Assembly: GCF_001698815.1 (NCBI RefSeq)
Contig: NZ_LGSI01000072.1
Span: 1-64,000 of the forward strand
DNA: 64,000 nucleotides
From: Pseudomonas syringae
GTDB taxonomy: Bacteria; Pseudomonadota; Gammaproteobacteria; Pseudomonadales; Pseudomonadaceae
Reading direction: 5' to 3'
The position numbers were made by a program, and so were the translations under genes. Positions within the stretch are counted from its first letter, which is position 1; each line of letters opens with the position of its first letter. The notes below the pieces were generated by a model. The model did no database searches. It was not told the DNA's origin and saw only the letters and a list, made by a program, of their open reading frames with translations. Below are positions 41,249-50,155 of this stretch, piece after piece.

Positions 41249-43684
41249 ATGCCCGATCCTGTTGCTGCCAGCCTGCGTCTTGCGCCTGAAGCGCTGACCC
41301 GTCCGTTTTCCGCTGAACAGTTCAGCTTTTCGACGACCAATGATCTGGAACCCTTTCGCGGAGTGCTCGGTCAGGAACGAGCAGTCGAAGCCCTGCAATT
41401 CGGCGTGGCCATGCCGCGCCCCGGTTACAACGTATTTGTCATGGGCGAGCCCGGCACCGGTCGGTTCTCGTTCGTAAAGCGCTACCTCAAGGCCGAGGGC
41501 AAGCGCATGCAGACCCCGTGCGACTGGGTCTACGTCAATAATTTCGATGAACCCCGCGAGCCTCGCGCTCTGGAGCTGCCGCCGGGTACCGCGCACCAGT
41601 TCATCACCGATATCGGTGGTTTGATCGATAACCTGTTGGCGACTTTCCCGGCAGTGTTCGAGCACCCGTCCTACCAGCAGAAGAAAAGCGCCATCGACCG
41701 CGCCTTCAATCAGCGCTATGACAAGGCGCTGGACGTGATCGAGCGACTGTCTCTGGAAAAAGACATCGCTCTGTATCGCGACAGCACCAACATTGCGTTC
41801 ACGCCGATGCTGGACGGCAAGGCGCTGGACGAAGCCGAGTTCTCGCAACTGCCGGAAGCGGATCGCGAACGCTTTCACGACGATATTTCGGCGCTGGAAG
41901 AGCGCTTGAACGAAGAACTGGCCAGCCTGCCTCAGTGGAAACGCGAATCGAGCAATCTGCTGCGCCAGCTCAACGAAGAAACCATCACTCTGGCCTTGCA
42001 GCCATTGCTGGCGCCGCTGTCCGAGCAGTACGCGGAAAACGCTGCGGTGTGCGCCTACCTGCAAGCGATGCAGGTTTACCTGCTGAAAACCGTGGTCGAG
42101 CAACTGGTCGACGAAAGCAATACCGACGCTCAGGCGCGCAAGCTGCTCGAAGAGCAATACAGCCCGAGCCTGGTGGTCGGTCATTCTGCCAGCGGCGGTG
42201 CGCCGGTGGTGTTCGAGCCGCATCCGACTTACGACAATCTGTTCGGGCGTATCGAGTACAGCACTGATCAAGGTGCGCTCTACACCACGTATCGTCAGCT
42301 GCGGCCGGGCGCCTTGCATCGCGCCAATGGCGGTTTTCTGGTGCTTGAAGCGGAAAAAATGCTCAGCGAGCCCTACGTTTGGGATGCCCTGAAGCGAGCA
42401 CTGCAATCACGCAAGCTGAAAATGGAATCGCCGCTGGGTGAAATGGGTCGTCTGGCGACCGTGACGTTGACCCCGCAAGTGATCCCGTTGCAGGTCAAAG
42501 TCATCATCATCGGCGCACGTTCGCTGTATTACACCCTGCAAGACCTGGATCCTGACTTCCAGGAAATGTTTCGTGTGCTGGTGGACTTCGACGAAGACAT
42601 CCCGATGTACGACGAAACCCTTGAACAGTTCGCGCAACTGCTGAAAACCCGCACTTCGGAGGAGGGCATGGCGCCGCTTACCGCCGATGCCGTGGCGCGA
42701 CTGGCGACCTACAGCGCACGTCTGGCCGAGCATCAGGGGCGTTTGTCGGCGAAAATCGGCGATCTGTTTCAGCTGGTCAGCGAAGCGGACTTCATTCGCC
42801 AGTTGGCCAACGACGACAAGACCGACGCCGGGCACATCGAACGAGCCCTCAAGGCCAAGGCGACGCGCACCGGACGGGTTTCGGCGCGGATTCTCGACGA
42901 CATGCTGGCGGGCATCATTCTCATCGACACCGACGGCGCGGCCGTAGGCAAATGCAACGGCCTGACGGTGCTGGAGGTCGGCGACTCGGCGTTCGGCGTG
43001 CCTGCGCGGATTTCCGCGACGGTTTACCCCGGCGGCAGCGGCATTGTCGACATCGAGCGCGAGGTCAATCTCGGCCAACCAATCCACTCCAAAGGCGTGA
43101 TGATCCTCACCGGTTATCTGGGCAGCCGTTATGCCCAGGAATTCCCGCTGGCGATTTCCGCGAGCATCGCCCTTGAGCAATCCTACGGTTACGTGGACGG
43201 CGACAGCGCGTCATTGGGCGAGGCTTGCACGCTGATTTCTGCCTTGTCGAAAACCCCGCTCAAGCAGTGCTTTGCGATCACCGGCTCGATCAACCAGTTT
43301 GGTGAAGTGCAGGCGGTGGGCGGGGTCAACGAGAAAATCGAAGGCTTCTTCCGACTGTGCGAGGCGCGTGGCCTGACCGGCGAGCACGGCGCAATCATTC
43401 CGCAAGCCAACGTCGCCACGCTGATGCTGGACGAACGCGTGCTGCAAGCGGTACGTGCCGGGCAGTTTCATGTCTATGCGGTGCGTCAGGCCGACGAGGC
43501 GTTGAGCCTGTTGGTGGGCGAACCTGCCGGCGAACCCGACGAAAATGGCGAGTTTCCTGAAGGCAGCGTCAATGCGCGGGTGGTGGAGCGTCTGCGCGAC
43601 ATCGCTGAAATGCTCAGTGACGAAGACCTCAAGGAAGAACTGGAGAAAGACCCCGCGCAGGTGGCGCCTGAGCTGAAGGCTTAA
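41249..43684 (+). CDS. asrA: Lon-type ATP-dependent protease (AsrA family)
   Basis: An 811-residue AAA+ protease of the Lon-related group that includes P. aeruginosa AsrA, which modulates the heat-shock and aminoglycoside response. The P-loop is GEPGTGRFS, with Arg at the usual Lys position. A helical insert follows (about 150-290). The C-terminal protease domain has Ser653 (GDSAS) and Lys696 (GGVNEKIE), 43 apart as in E. coli Lon. The LonA-type N-terminal substrate domain is absent. Single gene. Confidence 0.9.
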   Translation: MPDPVAASLRLAPEALTRPFSAEQFSFSTTNDLEPFRGVLGQERAVEALQFGVAMPRPGYNVFVMGEPGTGRFSFVKRYLKAEGKRMQTPCDWVYVNNFDEPREPRALELPPGTAHQFITDIGGLIDNLLATFPAVFEHPSYQQKKSAIDRAFNQRYDKALDVIERLSLEKDIALYRDSTNIAFTPMLDGKALDEAEFSQLPEADRERFHDDISALEERLNEELASLPQWKRESSNLLRQLNEETITLALQPLLAPLSEQYAENAAVCAYLQAMQVYLLKTVVEQLVDESNTDAQARKLLEEQYSPSLVVGHSASGGAPVVFEPHPTYDNLFGRIEYSTDQGALYTTYRQLRPGALHRANGGFLVLEAEKMLSEPYVWDALKRALQSRKLKMESPLGEMGRLATVTLTPQVIPLQVKVIIIGARSLYYTLQDLDPDFQEMFRVLVDFDEDIPMYDETLEQFAQLLKTRTSEEGMAPLTADAVARLATYSARLAEHQGRLSAKIGDLFQLVSEADFIRQLANDDKTDAGHIERALKAKATRTGRVSARILDDMLAGIILIDTDGAAVGKCNGLTVLEVGDSAFGVPARISATVYPGGSGIVDIEREVNLGQPIHSKGVMILTGYLGSRYAQEFPLAISASIALEQSYGYVDGDSASLGEACTLISALSKTPLKQCFAITGSINQFGEVQAVGGVNEKIEGFFRLCEARGLTGEHGAIIPQANVATLMLDERVLQAVRAGQFHVYAVRQADEALSLLVGEPAGEPDENGEFPEGSVNARVVERLRDIAEMLSDEDLKEELEKDPAQVAPELKA

Positions 43685-43725
43685 CAGTTTTCAGCGAATG
43701 GCTTCAATGTAGTTAGCGCGATCTC

Positions 43726-43817
43726 GTTGGAGCGAGGCTTGCCCGCGAAGGCATTGGATCAGATATCAAGGATTCGATGAACGCATTGGCCTATTCGCGG
43801 GCATGCCTCGCTCCAAC
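43726..43817. repeat. REPIN, GAGGCTTGCCCGCG family
   Basis: Arms with one mismatch (GGGCATGCCTCGC). Its spacer has no resemblance to the two other spacer lineages. Confidence 0.9.
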
Positions 43818-43972
43818 GGTGCTTGCGCCGCACGGCCGATGACCATTCATCCCCAGCTCCTTTCGATTCCGGCTTTTCTTCTATCCTGTCTTGTTACCAC
43901 GGTTGTCAAAAGGACTGACGCGCCGCTTCAGCAGTATCGGGAGGTGAATACCGTATCAACGAGGAGCTCGCC

Positions 43973-44302
43973 ATGTTGCGTAGCCTCTGTCTTACTCGCC
44001 AATGCCTGGGTCTGATGACCCGAATCGAATGCGCAATCCGCCCCCTTTCAGGTGACAACGGCATGTGGACGTTGCTGTTTGCCGCAGGAATGTCAGGGAG
44101 TCAGCCTTCTGCAATCAAGGTTCAAGGACCGTTCCACGGCTCTCTGGCCGCTGAGTCGGTGATGATCGCCATTGCCGAAAGCCTTGCTCTGCAAGGCTAT
44201 CAGGTGAGCGACGACATCCCCATCTGGAGTGTGCATCTGCAAGGTGAACTGCGCCGTCTCAACGGCGACGCCACTAAACCCAGAAGAACCTCGCCGTTCT
44301 AG
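43973..44302 (+). CDS. hypothetical protein, 109 residues
   Basis: Not recognised. The ATG has a strong RBS (GAGGAG, six bases before). The N-terminal 35 residues are mixed; a hydrophobic stretch (GMWTLLFAAGMSG, about 30-42) precedes IKVQGPFHGSLAAESVMIAIAESLALQGYQVSDDIP, which looks like a folded alpha/beta segment, and a basic tail follows. Codon use is ordinary. It stands alone between a REPIN and the UPF0114 gene. Confidence 0.6.
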   Translation: MLRSLCLTRQCLGLMTRIECAIRPLSGDNGMWTLLFAAGMSGSQPSAIKVQGPFHGSLAAESVMIAIAESLALQGYQVSDDIPIWSVHLQGELRRLNGDATKPRRTSPF

Positions 44303-44472
44303 CGAGGCCATTCGATCTCTTCCTTGCGCGGTGTCTTGCAAGCCATGCTCCAGGCGTGGAATGCAGCAGTGGCATCGTTCGCTACAATCTTTTGCTCGCC
44401 GTTTAACTGCGTTCTATGAATTCCGGAGCTGCTGGTATACTCGCCGGCACTTCCAACCATCTGTGAGTTTCA

Positions 44473-44961
44473 ATGGAACGTTTTATCGAAAATGCCATGT
44501 ACGCCTCGCGCTGGCTGCTGGCGCCGCTTTATTTCGGTTTGTCTCTGGGTTTGCTGGCGTTGGTCCTGAAGTTTTTTCAGGAAATCGTCCACGTCCTGCC
44601 CAACGTGTTTGCCCTGGCTGAGTCGGACCTGATTCTGGTGCTGCTGTCGTTGATCGACATGGCGCTGGTCGGTGGCCTGCTGGTGATGGTGATGATCTCG
44701 GGTTACGAGAACTTCGTCTCGCAGCTGGATATCGATGAGGACAAGGAAAAGCTCAACTGGCTGGGCACCATGGACTCTTCCTCGTTGAAGATGAAAGTGG
44801 CCGCGTCCATCGTTGCGATTTCCTCGATCCATCTGTTGCGGGTGTTCATGGATGCCAAGAACATCGAGCCGCAATACCTGATGTGGTACGTGATCATTCA
44901 CATGACCTTCGTGGTGTCGGCCTTCGCCATGGGATACCTGGACAAGCTGACCAAACACTGA
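44473..44961 (+). CDS. yqhA: UPF0114/YqhA family membrane protein (TIGR00645)
   Basis: A 162-residue inner-membrane protein with four hydrophobic helices. The N-terminal ASRWLLAPLYFGLSLGL, the central MISGYENFVSQLD and the KMKVAASIVAISSIHLLRVFM block define the family. Function unknown. Distinct start after a GTGAGTTTCA leader without a strong RBS. A stem without a T run follows. Confidence 0.9.
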   Translation: MERFIENAMYASRWLLAPLYFGLSLGLLALVLKFFQEIVHVLPNVFALAESDLILVLLSLIDMALVGGLLVMVMISGYENFVSQLDIDEDKEKLNWLGTMDSSSLKMKVAASIVAISSIHLLRVFMDAKNIEPQYLMWYVIIHMTFVVSAFAMGYLDKLTKH

Positions 44962-44984
44962 TCCGGGCTTCCTGCAGTACCACG

Positions 44985-45014
44985 CCGCCCGGCCATCGTG
45001 AGATGGACGGGCGG
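44985..45014 (+). terminator. hairpin after the UPF0114 gene (weak terminator)
   Basis: CCGCCCGGCCATC pairs with GATGGACGGGCGG (12 of 13) over GTGA. No T run follows, so it may be an mRNA 3'-end stabiliser rather than an intrinsic terminator. Confidence 0.5.
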
Positions 45015-45102
45015 TGTCGTTACCGGTGTATTAATCCGCTATGTTGTTGTACGGGGTTGGTGTTTCTGCACAACAATCGTGCAACTTTTAGAGGGATAGC
45101 AA

Positions 45103-45408
45103 ATGAACGCATATGAATTGGCAAGGCATGCCAACGCAGGAAGCATCGACGAGCTGAACCTGATCTCCATCGAAGGCGGTATCTACCTGCTGCAAGCGCG
45201 ATTGCAGGGCACGGTGGGCTACCTGAATGACGACAACGGCGAAATCATGCATTTGCGCTCTGTCGAGCATGCCCGTGAGTTGCTCAAGGATTTACCGCCC
45301 TTGCCGTTTCACCTCGTCCACGCCGTGGTCCATGACGAAATGTGCGGAATGCCGATGGACAAGCGCGACCCGCTGCGCGTGCCGATCAGCTTTCATTCGA
45401 AGTGGTGA
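45103..45408 (+). CDS. DUF6482 family protein
   Basis: A 101-residue cytoplasmic protein. It begins MNAYELARHA, followed by LNLISIEGGIYLLQARL, and ends with VHDEMCGMPMDKRDPLRVPI, typical of DUF6482 in Pseudomonas. RBS GAGGGA. Function unknown; single gene. Confidence 0.82.
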   Translation: MNAYELARHANAGSIDELNLISIEGGIYLLQARLQGTVGYLNDDNGEIMHLRSVEHARELLKDLPPLPFHLVHAVVHDEMCGMPMDKRDPLRVPISFHSKW

Positions 45409-45445
45409 AGGCGTCATTTTCAAGGGCATTGCTGTGCCGCTGTCC

Positions 45446-45469
45446 GTAGGACCGGCTTCAGCCGGGAGG
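45446..45469. repeat. single REP, GTAGGACCGGCTTCAGCCGG
   Basis: One arm without a partner within 100 bases, so a solitary REP rather than a REPIN. Confidence 0.8.
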
Positions 45470-45553
45470 AATCGGGTCGTGCATCTGTGCTAGGCTGCTC
45501 GCCCTTTTGGTTCGGGGCGCTCTGTTTGAGCGTTCCCCTTGCGGAGCAGCGAT

Positions 45554-46171
45554 ATGTCCGAAGTTAACCTGTCTACCGATGAAACCCGCGTCAGCTACGG
45601 CATCGGCCGTCAACTGGGCGACCAGCTGCGTGACAATCCACCACCTGGCGTAAATCTGGACGCAATCCTGGCTGGCCTGACCGATGCATTCGGTGGCAAG
45701 CCAAGCCGTGTGGGTCAGGAAGAAATGTCCGCCAGCTTCAAGGTTATCCGCGAAATCATGCAGGCCGAAGCCGCTGCCAAGGCTGAACAGGCTGCTGGCG
45801 CCGGGCTGGCTTACCTGGCCGAGAACGGCAAGCGTGACGGCGTGACCACTCTGGCTTCCGGTCTGCAGTTCGAAGTGCTGACCACTGGTGATGGCACCAA
45901 GCCGTCGCGCGAAGATCAGGTTCGTACGCACTACCACGGCACACTGATCGACGGCACTGTGTTCGACAGCTCCTACGATCGTGGCGAACCGGCTGAATTC
46001 CCGGTTGGCGGCGTAATTCCTGGCTGGACCGAAGCACTGCAATTGATGAGTGCCGGCAGCAAATGGCGTCTGCACGTGCCGAGCGAGCTGGCTTACGGCG
46101 CTCAAGGCGTTGGCAGCATCCCGCCGCACAGCGTGCTGGTATTCGACGTCGAGTTGCTTGACGTTCTCTGA
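45554..46171 (+). CDS. fklB: FKBP-type peptidyl-prolyl isomerase FklB
   Basis: A 205-residue protein: an N-terminal helical dimerisation domain (about 1-105, VSYGIGRQLGDQL) and a C-terminal FKBP domain (about 110-205, with HYHGTLIDGTVFDSSYDRG and WTEALQLMSAGSKW). No signal peptide, so cytoplasmic or unclear. It catalyses proline isomerisation and has a chaperone role. The chosen ATG (MSEVNLS) has TGCGGAG upstream; a start 15 bases earlier is less likely. Neighbouring small gene and ispB follow as in P. aeruginosa. Confidence 0.93.
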   Translation: MSEVNLSTDETRVSYGIGRQLGDQLRDNPPPGVNLDAILAGLTDAFGGKPSRVGQEEMSASFKVIREIMQAEAAAKAEQAAGAGLAYLAENGKRDGVTTLASGLQFEVLTTGDGTKPSREDQVRTHYHGTLIDGTVFDSSYDRGEPAEFPVGGVIPGWTEALQLMSAGSKWRLHVPSELAYGAQGVGSIPPHSVLVFDVELLDVL

Positions 46172-46260
46172 TCGACTCCAGTCGCATCAGTTGAATGCTG
46201 AACGAATCGTCCTGATCCGTTCAGCATCGACGTTCGGTCGGGGAGTGCGGTGGCTCATGG

Positions 46261-46503
46261 TCAGTGCAGCTCTCCCGCCGGGCGTAGCGCTCGCGCATAG
46301 CAGAACAGAAACAGATTACGCACCAGCTCCTTGAGCACGACCGGTTCGCTCGAACTCAGGTCATGTACATCCAGATCACCCTGATCACGCAATTCATCCA
46401 GCGCTTCCTCTTCCAGCACTGCACAGACTTCGCCCGTTTCCCGGTGAAGAATCCTGAGGTAGGGGTGCGGGCGATCCAGCCATGCATCGATCAAATAAGT
46501 CAT
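46261..46503 (-). CDS. small iron-regulated protein (PA4570-like)
   Basis: An 80-residue acidic protein beginning MTYLIDAWLDRPHPYLRI, with ETGEVCAVLEEEALDELRDQGDL in the middle. The ATG has AAGGAG seven bases away. Two Fur boxes lie just upstream, and by position (between fklB and ispB) it is the counterpart of PA4570, a strongly iron-starvation-induced gene. Function unknown. Confidence 0.85.
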   Translation of the reverse strand: MTYLIDAWLDRPHPYLRILHRETGEVCAVLEEEALDELRDQGDLDVHDLSSSEPVVLKELVRNLFLFCYARALRPAGELH

Positions 46504-46525
46504 GTGTCTTCTCCTTGGTAAGTCC

Positions 46526-46545
46526 AATGAGAATAATTCTTATTG
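46526..46545. promoter_or_regulatory. Fur box 1 before the PA4570-like gene
   Basis: AATGAGAAT-A-ATTCTTATT is a 9-1-9 inverted repeat (8 of 9 match), close to the Fur consensus. It starts 23 bases before the gene start. Confidence 0.8.
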
Positions 46546-46563
46546 ATGGAATAGCAAGTCTCT

Positions 46564-46582
46564 ATTGAGAATTATTCGCATT
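46564..46582. promoter_or_regulatory. Fur box 2 before the PA4570-like gene
   Basis: ATTGAGAAT-T-ATTCGCATT, a second 9-1-9 repeat (7 of 9), 19 bases beyond box 1. Two boxes suggest tight iron repression. Confidence 0.65.
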
Positions 46583-46632
46583 TTGCGCTGAATGGTTGAC
46601 GGAGGTCAGTCAATAGCCCGACAACGGAATCG

Positions 46633-46655
46633 GTAGGAGGGGACTTGTCCCCGAT
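46633..46655. repeat. single REP, GGGGACTTGTCCCC family
   Basis: GTAGGAGGGGACTTGTCCCC without a partner arm nearby. Confidence 0.8.
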
Positions 46656-46722
46656 AGCGTCAGTTCAGGCTGCGGTGATTTTCACGCTTGCCGCTGCCCA
46701 TGCCCTGCATCGGTCAGGCAAC

Positions 46723-46750
46723 AAAAAGCCCGTCACATGGACGGGCTTCA
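46723..46750. terminator. terminator of ispB
   Basis: AAGCCCGTC-ACATG-GACGGGCTT with flanking T/A runs; on the minus strand it ends in TTTTTG. Confidence 0.9.
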
Positions 46751-46768
46751 TTTTGCTGCGACAAGCAA

Positions 46769-47737
46769 TCAGTGCGTACGCGCTACCGCAAACTCGCTCA
46801 ACTCGACCAACGCATCGCGATATTCGCTTGGCGGCAGGGCGTCGAGGCAGGCAATTGCGCGGGCCACGTAATCACGGGCCAATTGCGCGGTGTAATCCAG
46901 CGCACCGGCCTTCTCGACAGCATCGCGGATGCTTTCCAGATCTTCCAGGCCGCCTTTCTGAATGGCCTGACGCACCAAGGCTGCCTGTTCCGGCGTGCCT
47001 TCGCGCATGGTGTAGATCAGTGGCAAGGTCGGCTTGCCCTCGGCCAGGTCGTCACCGACGTTCTTGCCCAGGGTTTCCGCGTCGCCGCGATAATCGAGCA
47101 GGTCGTCAACCAGCTGGAAGGCAACGCCCAAGTGGTCGCCGAACGTGCGCAGGGCTTCGCTCTGCGCCTCGCTCGCATTGCACAAGGCTGCGGCGCTGTG
47201 AGTCGAGGCTTCGAACAGCATGGCTGTCTTGCCGCGAATCACTTCCATGTAGGTTTCTTCGGTGGTACTGGCGTCGCGGATCTTCGACAGCTGCAGCACT
47301 TCGCCTTCGGCAATCACTCGCGTCGCTTTCGACAGAATCTTCATGACCGGCATCGAGCCAAGCTCAACCATCATTTCGAACGAGCGCGAATAAAGGAAGT
47401 CGCCGACCAGCACGCTGGGCGCATTGCCCCACAGCGCATTGGCGGTCGAGCGGCCACGGCGCATGCCGGACATGTCTACGACGTCGTCGTGCAGCAAGGT
47501 TGCGGTGTGCAGGAATTCGATGGTGGCGGCCAGCAGGCGCAGGTCATCGCCTTCGCGGCCCAGGGCTTTGCCACACAGAAGTACCAGCAACGGGCGCAGG
47601 CGTTTGCCTCCGGCCGAAGTGATGTAGTCACCGATTTTCGAGACCAGCGGTACGCGCGACGTCAGCTGCTTCTTGATAATAACGTCAACGGCACTAAAAT
47701 CGTCCGCCACCGCGCGGTAGAAGGCTTGAGGTTGCAT
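46769..47737 (-). CDS. ispB: all-trans octaprenyl/nonaprenyl diphosphate synthase
   Basis: A 322-residue trans-prenyltransferase that makes the ubiquinone side chain from farnesyl and isopentenyl diphosphates. The first Asp-rich motif is DDVVD (84-88) and the second is DDLLDY. GGKRLRPLLVLL near residue 43 and the MRRGRST block are typical. It diverges from rplU. Confidence 0.95.
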   Translation of the reverse strand: MQPQAFYRAVADDFSAVDVIIKKQLTSRVPLVSKIGDYITSAGGKRLRPLLVLLCGKALGREGDDLRLLAATIEFLHTATLLHDDVVDMSGMRRGRSTANALWGNAPSVLVGDFLYSRSFEMMVELGSMPVMKILSKATRVIAEGEVLQLSKIRDASTTEETYMEVIRGKTAMLFEASTHSAAALCNASEAQSEALRTFGDHLGVAFQLVDDLLDYRGDAETLGKNVGDDLAEGKPTLPLIYTMREGTPEQAALVRQAIQKGGLEDLESIRDAVEKAGALDYTAQLARDYVARAIACLDALPPSEYRDALVELSEFAVARTH

Positions 47738-47816
47738 CAGCGACAGGTGCTCCAGAAGGGATGCGCCGCATGCTAGGTTGCGGGTCGGAAGGTGTCAAGG
47801 CATGACGTTTGGGCTC

Positions 47817-47845
47817 TTGCATCAGTCTTGCGCCTTGCGTACAAT
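47817..47845 (+). promoter_or_regulatory. sigma-70 promoter of rplU-rpmA
   Basis: TTGCAT (47817-47822), 17 bases, then TACAAT (47840-47845), close to the sigma-70 consensus, upstream of the ribosomal protein genes. Confidence 0.7.
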
Positions 47846-47977
47846 CGCGCACCCTAACTTTCCTGGGCAGCACCTGCCTTACGCAATTGCAAACGGGCCG
47901 TTCCAGCCCCAAGCAGCCATGCCAGCCGATACTCTACTTATAAAGAGCTGGGTGAGCAGGATTTACGGAGAAATACC

Positions 47978-48292
47978 ATGTCTTATGCAGTAATCGTAAC
48001 CGGTGGCAAGCAATACAAGGTTGCCCCAGGTGAATACCTGAAGATCGAAAAACTGGAAATCGCCACTGGCGAATCCGTTACTTTTGATCGCGTTCTGTTG
48101 GTTGCCAATGGCGACGACGTGAACATCGGCGCTCCAGTTGTTGTTGGTGCCACCGTTGTTGCTGAAGTGATCTCCCAAGGTCGTCACGACAAAATCCGCA
48201 TCATCAAGTTCCGTCGTCGTAAGCACCACATGAAACGTATGGGCCACCGCCAGTGGTACACCGAGATCAAAATCACCGGTATTCAGGCTTAA
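47978..48292 (+). CDS. rplU: 50S ribosomal protein L21
   Basis: 104 residues, the usual L21 length. Starts MSYAVIVTGGKQYKV and contains FRRRKHHMKRMGHRQ, the rRNA-binding segment. It is followed after 32 bases by rpmA. A long leader from the sigma-70 promoter precedes it. Confidence 0.97.
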   Translation: MSYAVIVTGGKQYKVAPGEYLKIEKLEIATGESVTFDRVLLVANGDDVNIGAPVVVGATVVAEVISQGRHDKIRIIKFRRRKHHMKRMGHRQWYTEIKITGIQA

Positions 48293-48324
48293 TTCAGCCT
48301 AATCCTCATTTGGAGAATTGACTC

Positions 48325-48600
48325 ATGGCACACAAAAAAGCTGGTGGTAGTACCCGTAACGGTCGCGACTCAGAAGCCAAACGCCTTGGCGTTAAGATGT
48401 ATGGCGGCCAGGCTATCATTCCGGGCAACATCATCGTGCGTCAGCGCGGCACCCAATTCCACGCTGGCTACGGCGTTGGCATGGGTAAAGATCACACCCT
48501 GTTCGCGAAAGTGGAAGGCGTGATCAAGTTCCAGGTTAAAGGCGCCTTCGGTCGTCGCTACGTGAGTATCGTTCCGAAGACTGCAGTCTCCGCAGCGTAA
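48325..48600 (+). CDS. rpmA: 50S ribosomal protein L27
   Basis: 91 residues; starts MAHKKAGGSTRNGRDSEAKR, the flexible N-terminus near the peptidyl-transferase centre. RBS TGGAGA. Cotranscribed with rplU and closed by a terminator. Confidence 0.97.
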   Translation: MAHKKAGGSTRNGRDSEAKRLGVKMYGGQAIIPGNIIVRQRGTQFHAGYGVGMGKDHTLFAKVEGVIKFQVKGAFGRRYVSIVPKTAVSAA

Positions 48601-48615
48601 TCATGCAGCAGCTGG

Positions 48616-48645
48616 AAAAGCCCTGTCTCGCGACGGGGCTTTTTC
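48616..48645 (+). terminator. terminator after rpmA
   Basis: AAAGCCCTGTC-TCGC-GACGGGGCTTT (10 of 11) followed by TTTCG. Confidence 0.88.
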
Positions 48646-48828
48646 GTTTTTGAAGGTTGTTGGTTGTAAAAGCTTTTGGTGAGTCTCTTGCAAAACTGTT
48701 TGTGCGGGCTGTTGTGATGTTGACCCCTTGAGGTCGCTGGTTTCTGATCGGTATCGCAACGCTCATTTTTGCAAGAGTCTTATGAATTTATGTTGTTCAG
48801 CTCGTCCCTGTGGCGGGAGGCGTGCGTT

Positions 48829-50052
48829 ATGAAATTTGTTGATGAAGTATCCATTCGAGTAAAAGCCGGTGACGGCGGCAACGGTTGCATGAGCTTCCGT
48901 CGCGAAAAATTCATCGAAAACGGCGGTCCTAACGGCGGCGACGGTGGCGATGGCGGCTCGATCTACATGATCGCCGACGAGAACCTCAACACTCTGGTCG
49001 ACTACCGTTACACCCGTCACTTCGACGCCGAGCGCGGTTCCAATGGCGGCAGCGCCGATTGCACCGGCAAGAAAGGTGAAGAGCTGGTGCTGCGCGTACC
49101 GGTTGGAACCACGGTTATCGATGCAAGCACTCAGGAAATCATCGGCGACCTGACCAAGGCTGGTCAGCGTCTGCTGGTCGCCATGGGCGGCTGGCACGGT
49201 CTGGGCAACACTCGTTTCAAATCCAGTACCAACCGTGCGCCACGTCAGACCACGCCGGGCAAGCCTGGTGATCAGCGCGATCTCAAGCTAGAGCTGAAGG
49301 TTCTGGCTGACGTCGGTCTGCTGGGTTTGCCGAACGCCGGTAAAAGCACATTCATTCGCTCGGTGTCCGCTGCCAAGCCGAAAGTGGCCGATTACCCGTT
49401 CACCACCCTGATCCCTAACCTGGGTGTGGTCAGTGTTGATCGCTGGAAGAGCTTCGTTGTTGCCGATATTCCCGGCCTGATCGAAGGCGCCTCCGATGGC
49501 GCGGGCCTGGGGATTCGTTTCCTCAAGCACTTGGCACGGACTCGTCTGCTGTTGCACCTCGTCGACATGGCGCCGCTGGATGAATCCAGTGCTCCGGATG
49601 CCGCCGAAATCATCGTCAATGAGCTGGTCAAGTTCAGCCCGTCCCTGGCTGAGCGCGATCGCTGGTTGGTGTTGAACAAGTGCGACCAGATCCTTGAGGA
49701 GGAGCACGAGGCTCGGGTCAAGGAAATCGTCGATCGTCTTGAGTGGACCGGTCCGGTCTATGTGATTTCTGCGATTGCCAAAGAAGGCACCGAGCAGCTG
49801 AGCCGCGACATCATGCGTTACCTCGAAGAGCGCAATCTGCGTCTCGTCGAAGAGCCTGGTTATGCTGAAGAGCTGGCTGAGCTGGATCAGCGCATCGAAG
49901 ATGAAGCGCGTGCCCAGCTGCAAGCGCTGGACGATCAGCGTGCCCTGCGCCGCAGCGGCGTGAAGAGCGTGCATGACATTGGTGAAGACGATTGGGATGA
50001 AGATGACGAGGACGATGAAGATGGTCCGGAAATCATTTACGTCCGTGACTGA
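48829..50052 (+). CDS. obgE: GTPase Obg/CgtA
   Basis: A 407-residue ribosome-associated essential GTPase. N-terminal glycine-rich Obg fold (MKFVDEVSIRVKAGDGGNGC), G1 GLPNAGKST (about 165-173), G3 DIPG and G4 NKCD. The C-terminus is a highly acidic tail (EDDWDEDDEDDED), as in other proteobacterial Obg. The ATG after GGGAGG is chosen; a longer frame upstream lacks this context. A terminator follows. Confidence 0.96.
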   Translation: MKFVDEVSIRVKAGDGGNGCMSFRREKFIENGGPNGGDGGDGGSIYMIADENLNTLVDYRYTRHFDAERGSNGGSADCTGKKGEELVLRVPVGTTVIDASTQEIIGDLTKAGQRLLVAMGGWHGLGNTRFKSSTNRAPRQTTPGKPGDQRDLKLELKVLADVGLLGLPNAGKSTFIRSVSAAKPKVADYPFTTLIPNLGVVSVDRWKSFVVADIPGLIEGASDGAGLGIRFLKHLARTRLLLHLVDMAPLDESSAPDAAEIIVNELVKFSPSLAERDRWLVLNKCDQILEEEHEARVKEIVDRLEWTGPVYVISAIAKEGTEQLSRDIMRYLEERNLRLVEEPGYAEELAELDQRIEDEARAQLQALDDQRALRRSGVKSVHDIGEDDWDEDDEDDEDGPEIIYVRD

Positions 50053-50070
50053 TCGGGTGCAGTAAACTAG

Positions 50071-50098
50071 ACGCCGCTTATTTATAAGCGGCGTTTTT
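50071..50098 (+). terminator. terminator after obgE
   Basis: ACGCCGCTTA-TTTA-TAAGCGGCGT followed by TTTTG. Confidence 0.93.
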
Positions 50099-50155
50099 GT
50101 ATCCGGTTTCTCGAATTTGTATCTACCAAAATTCTCTGGCTAAGGTTGGAAGATG

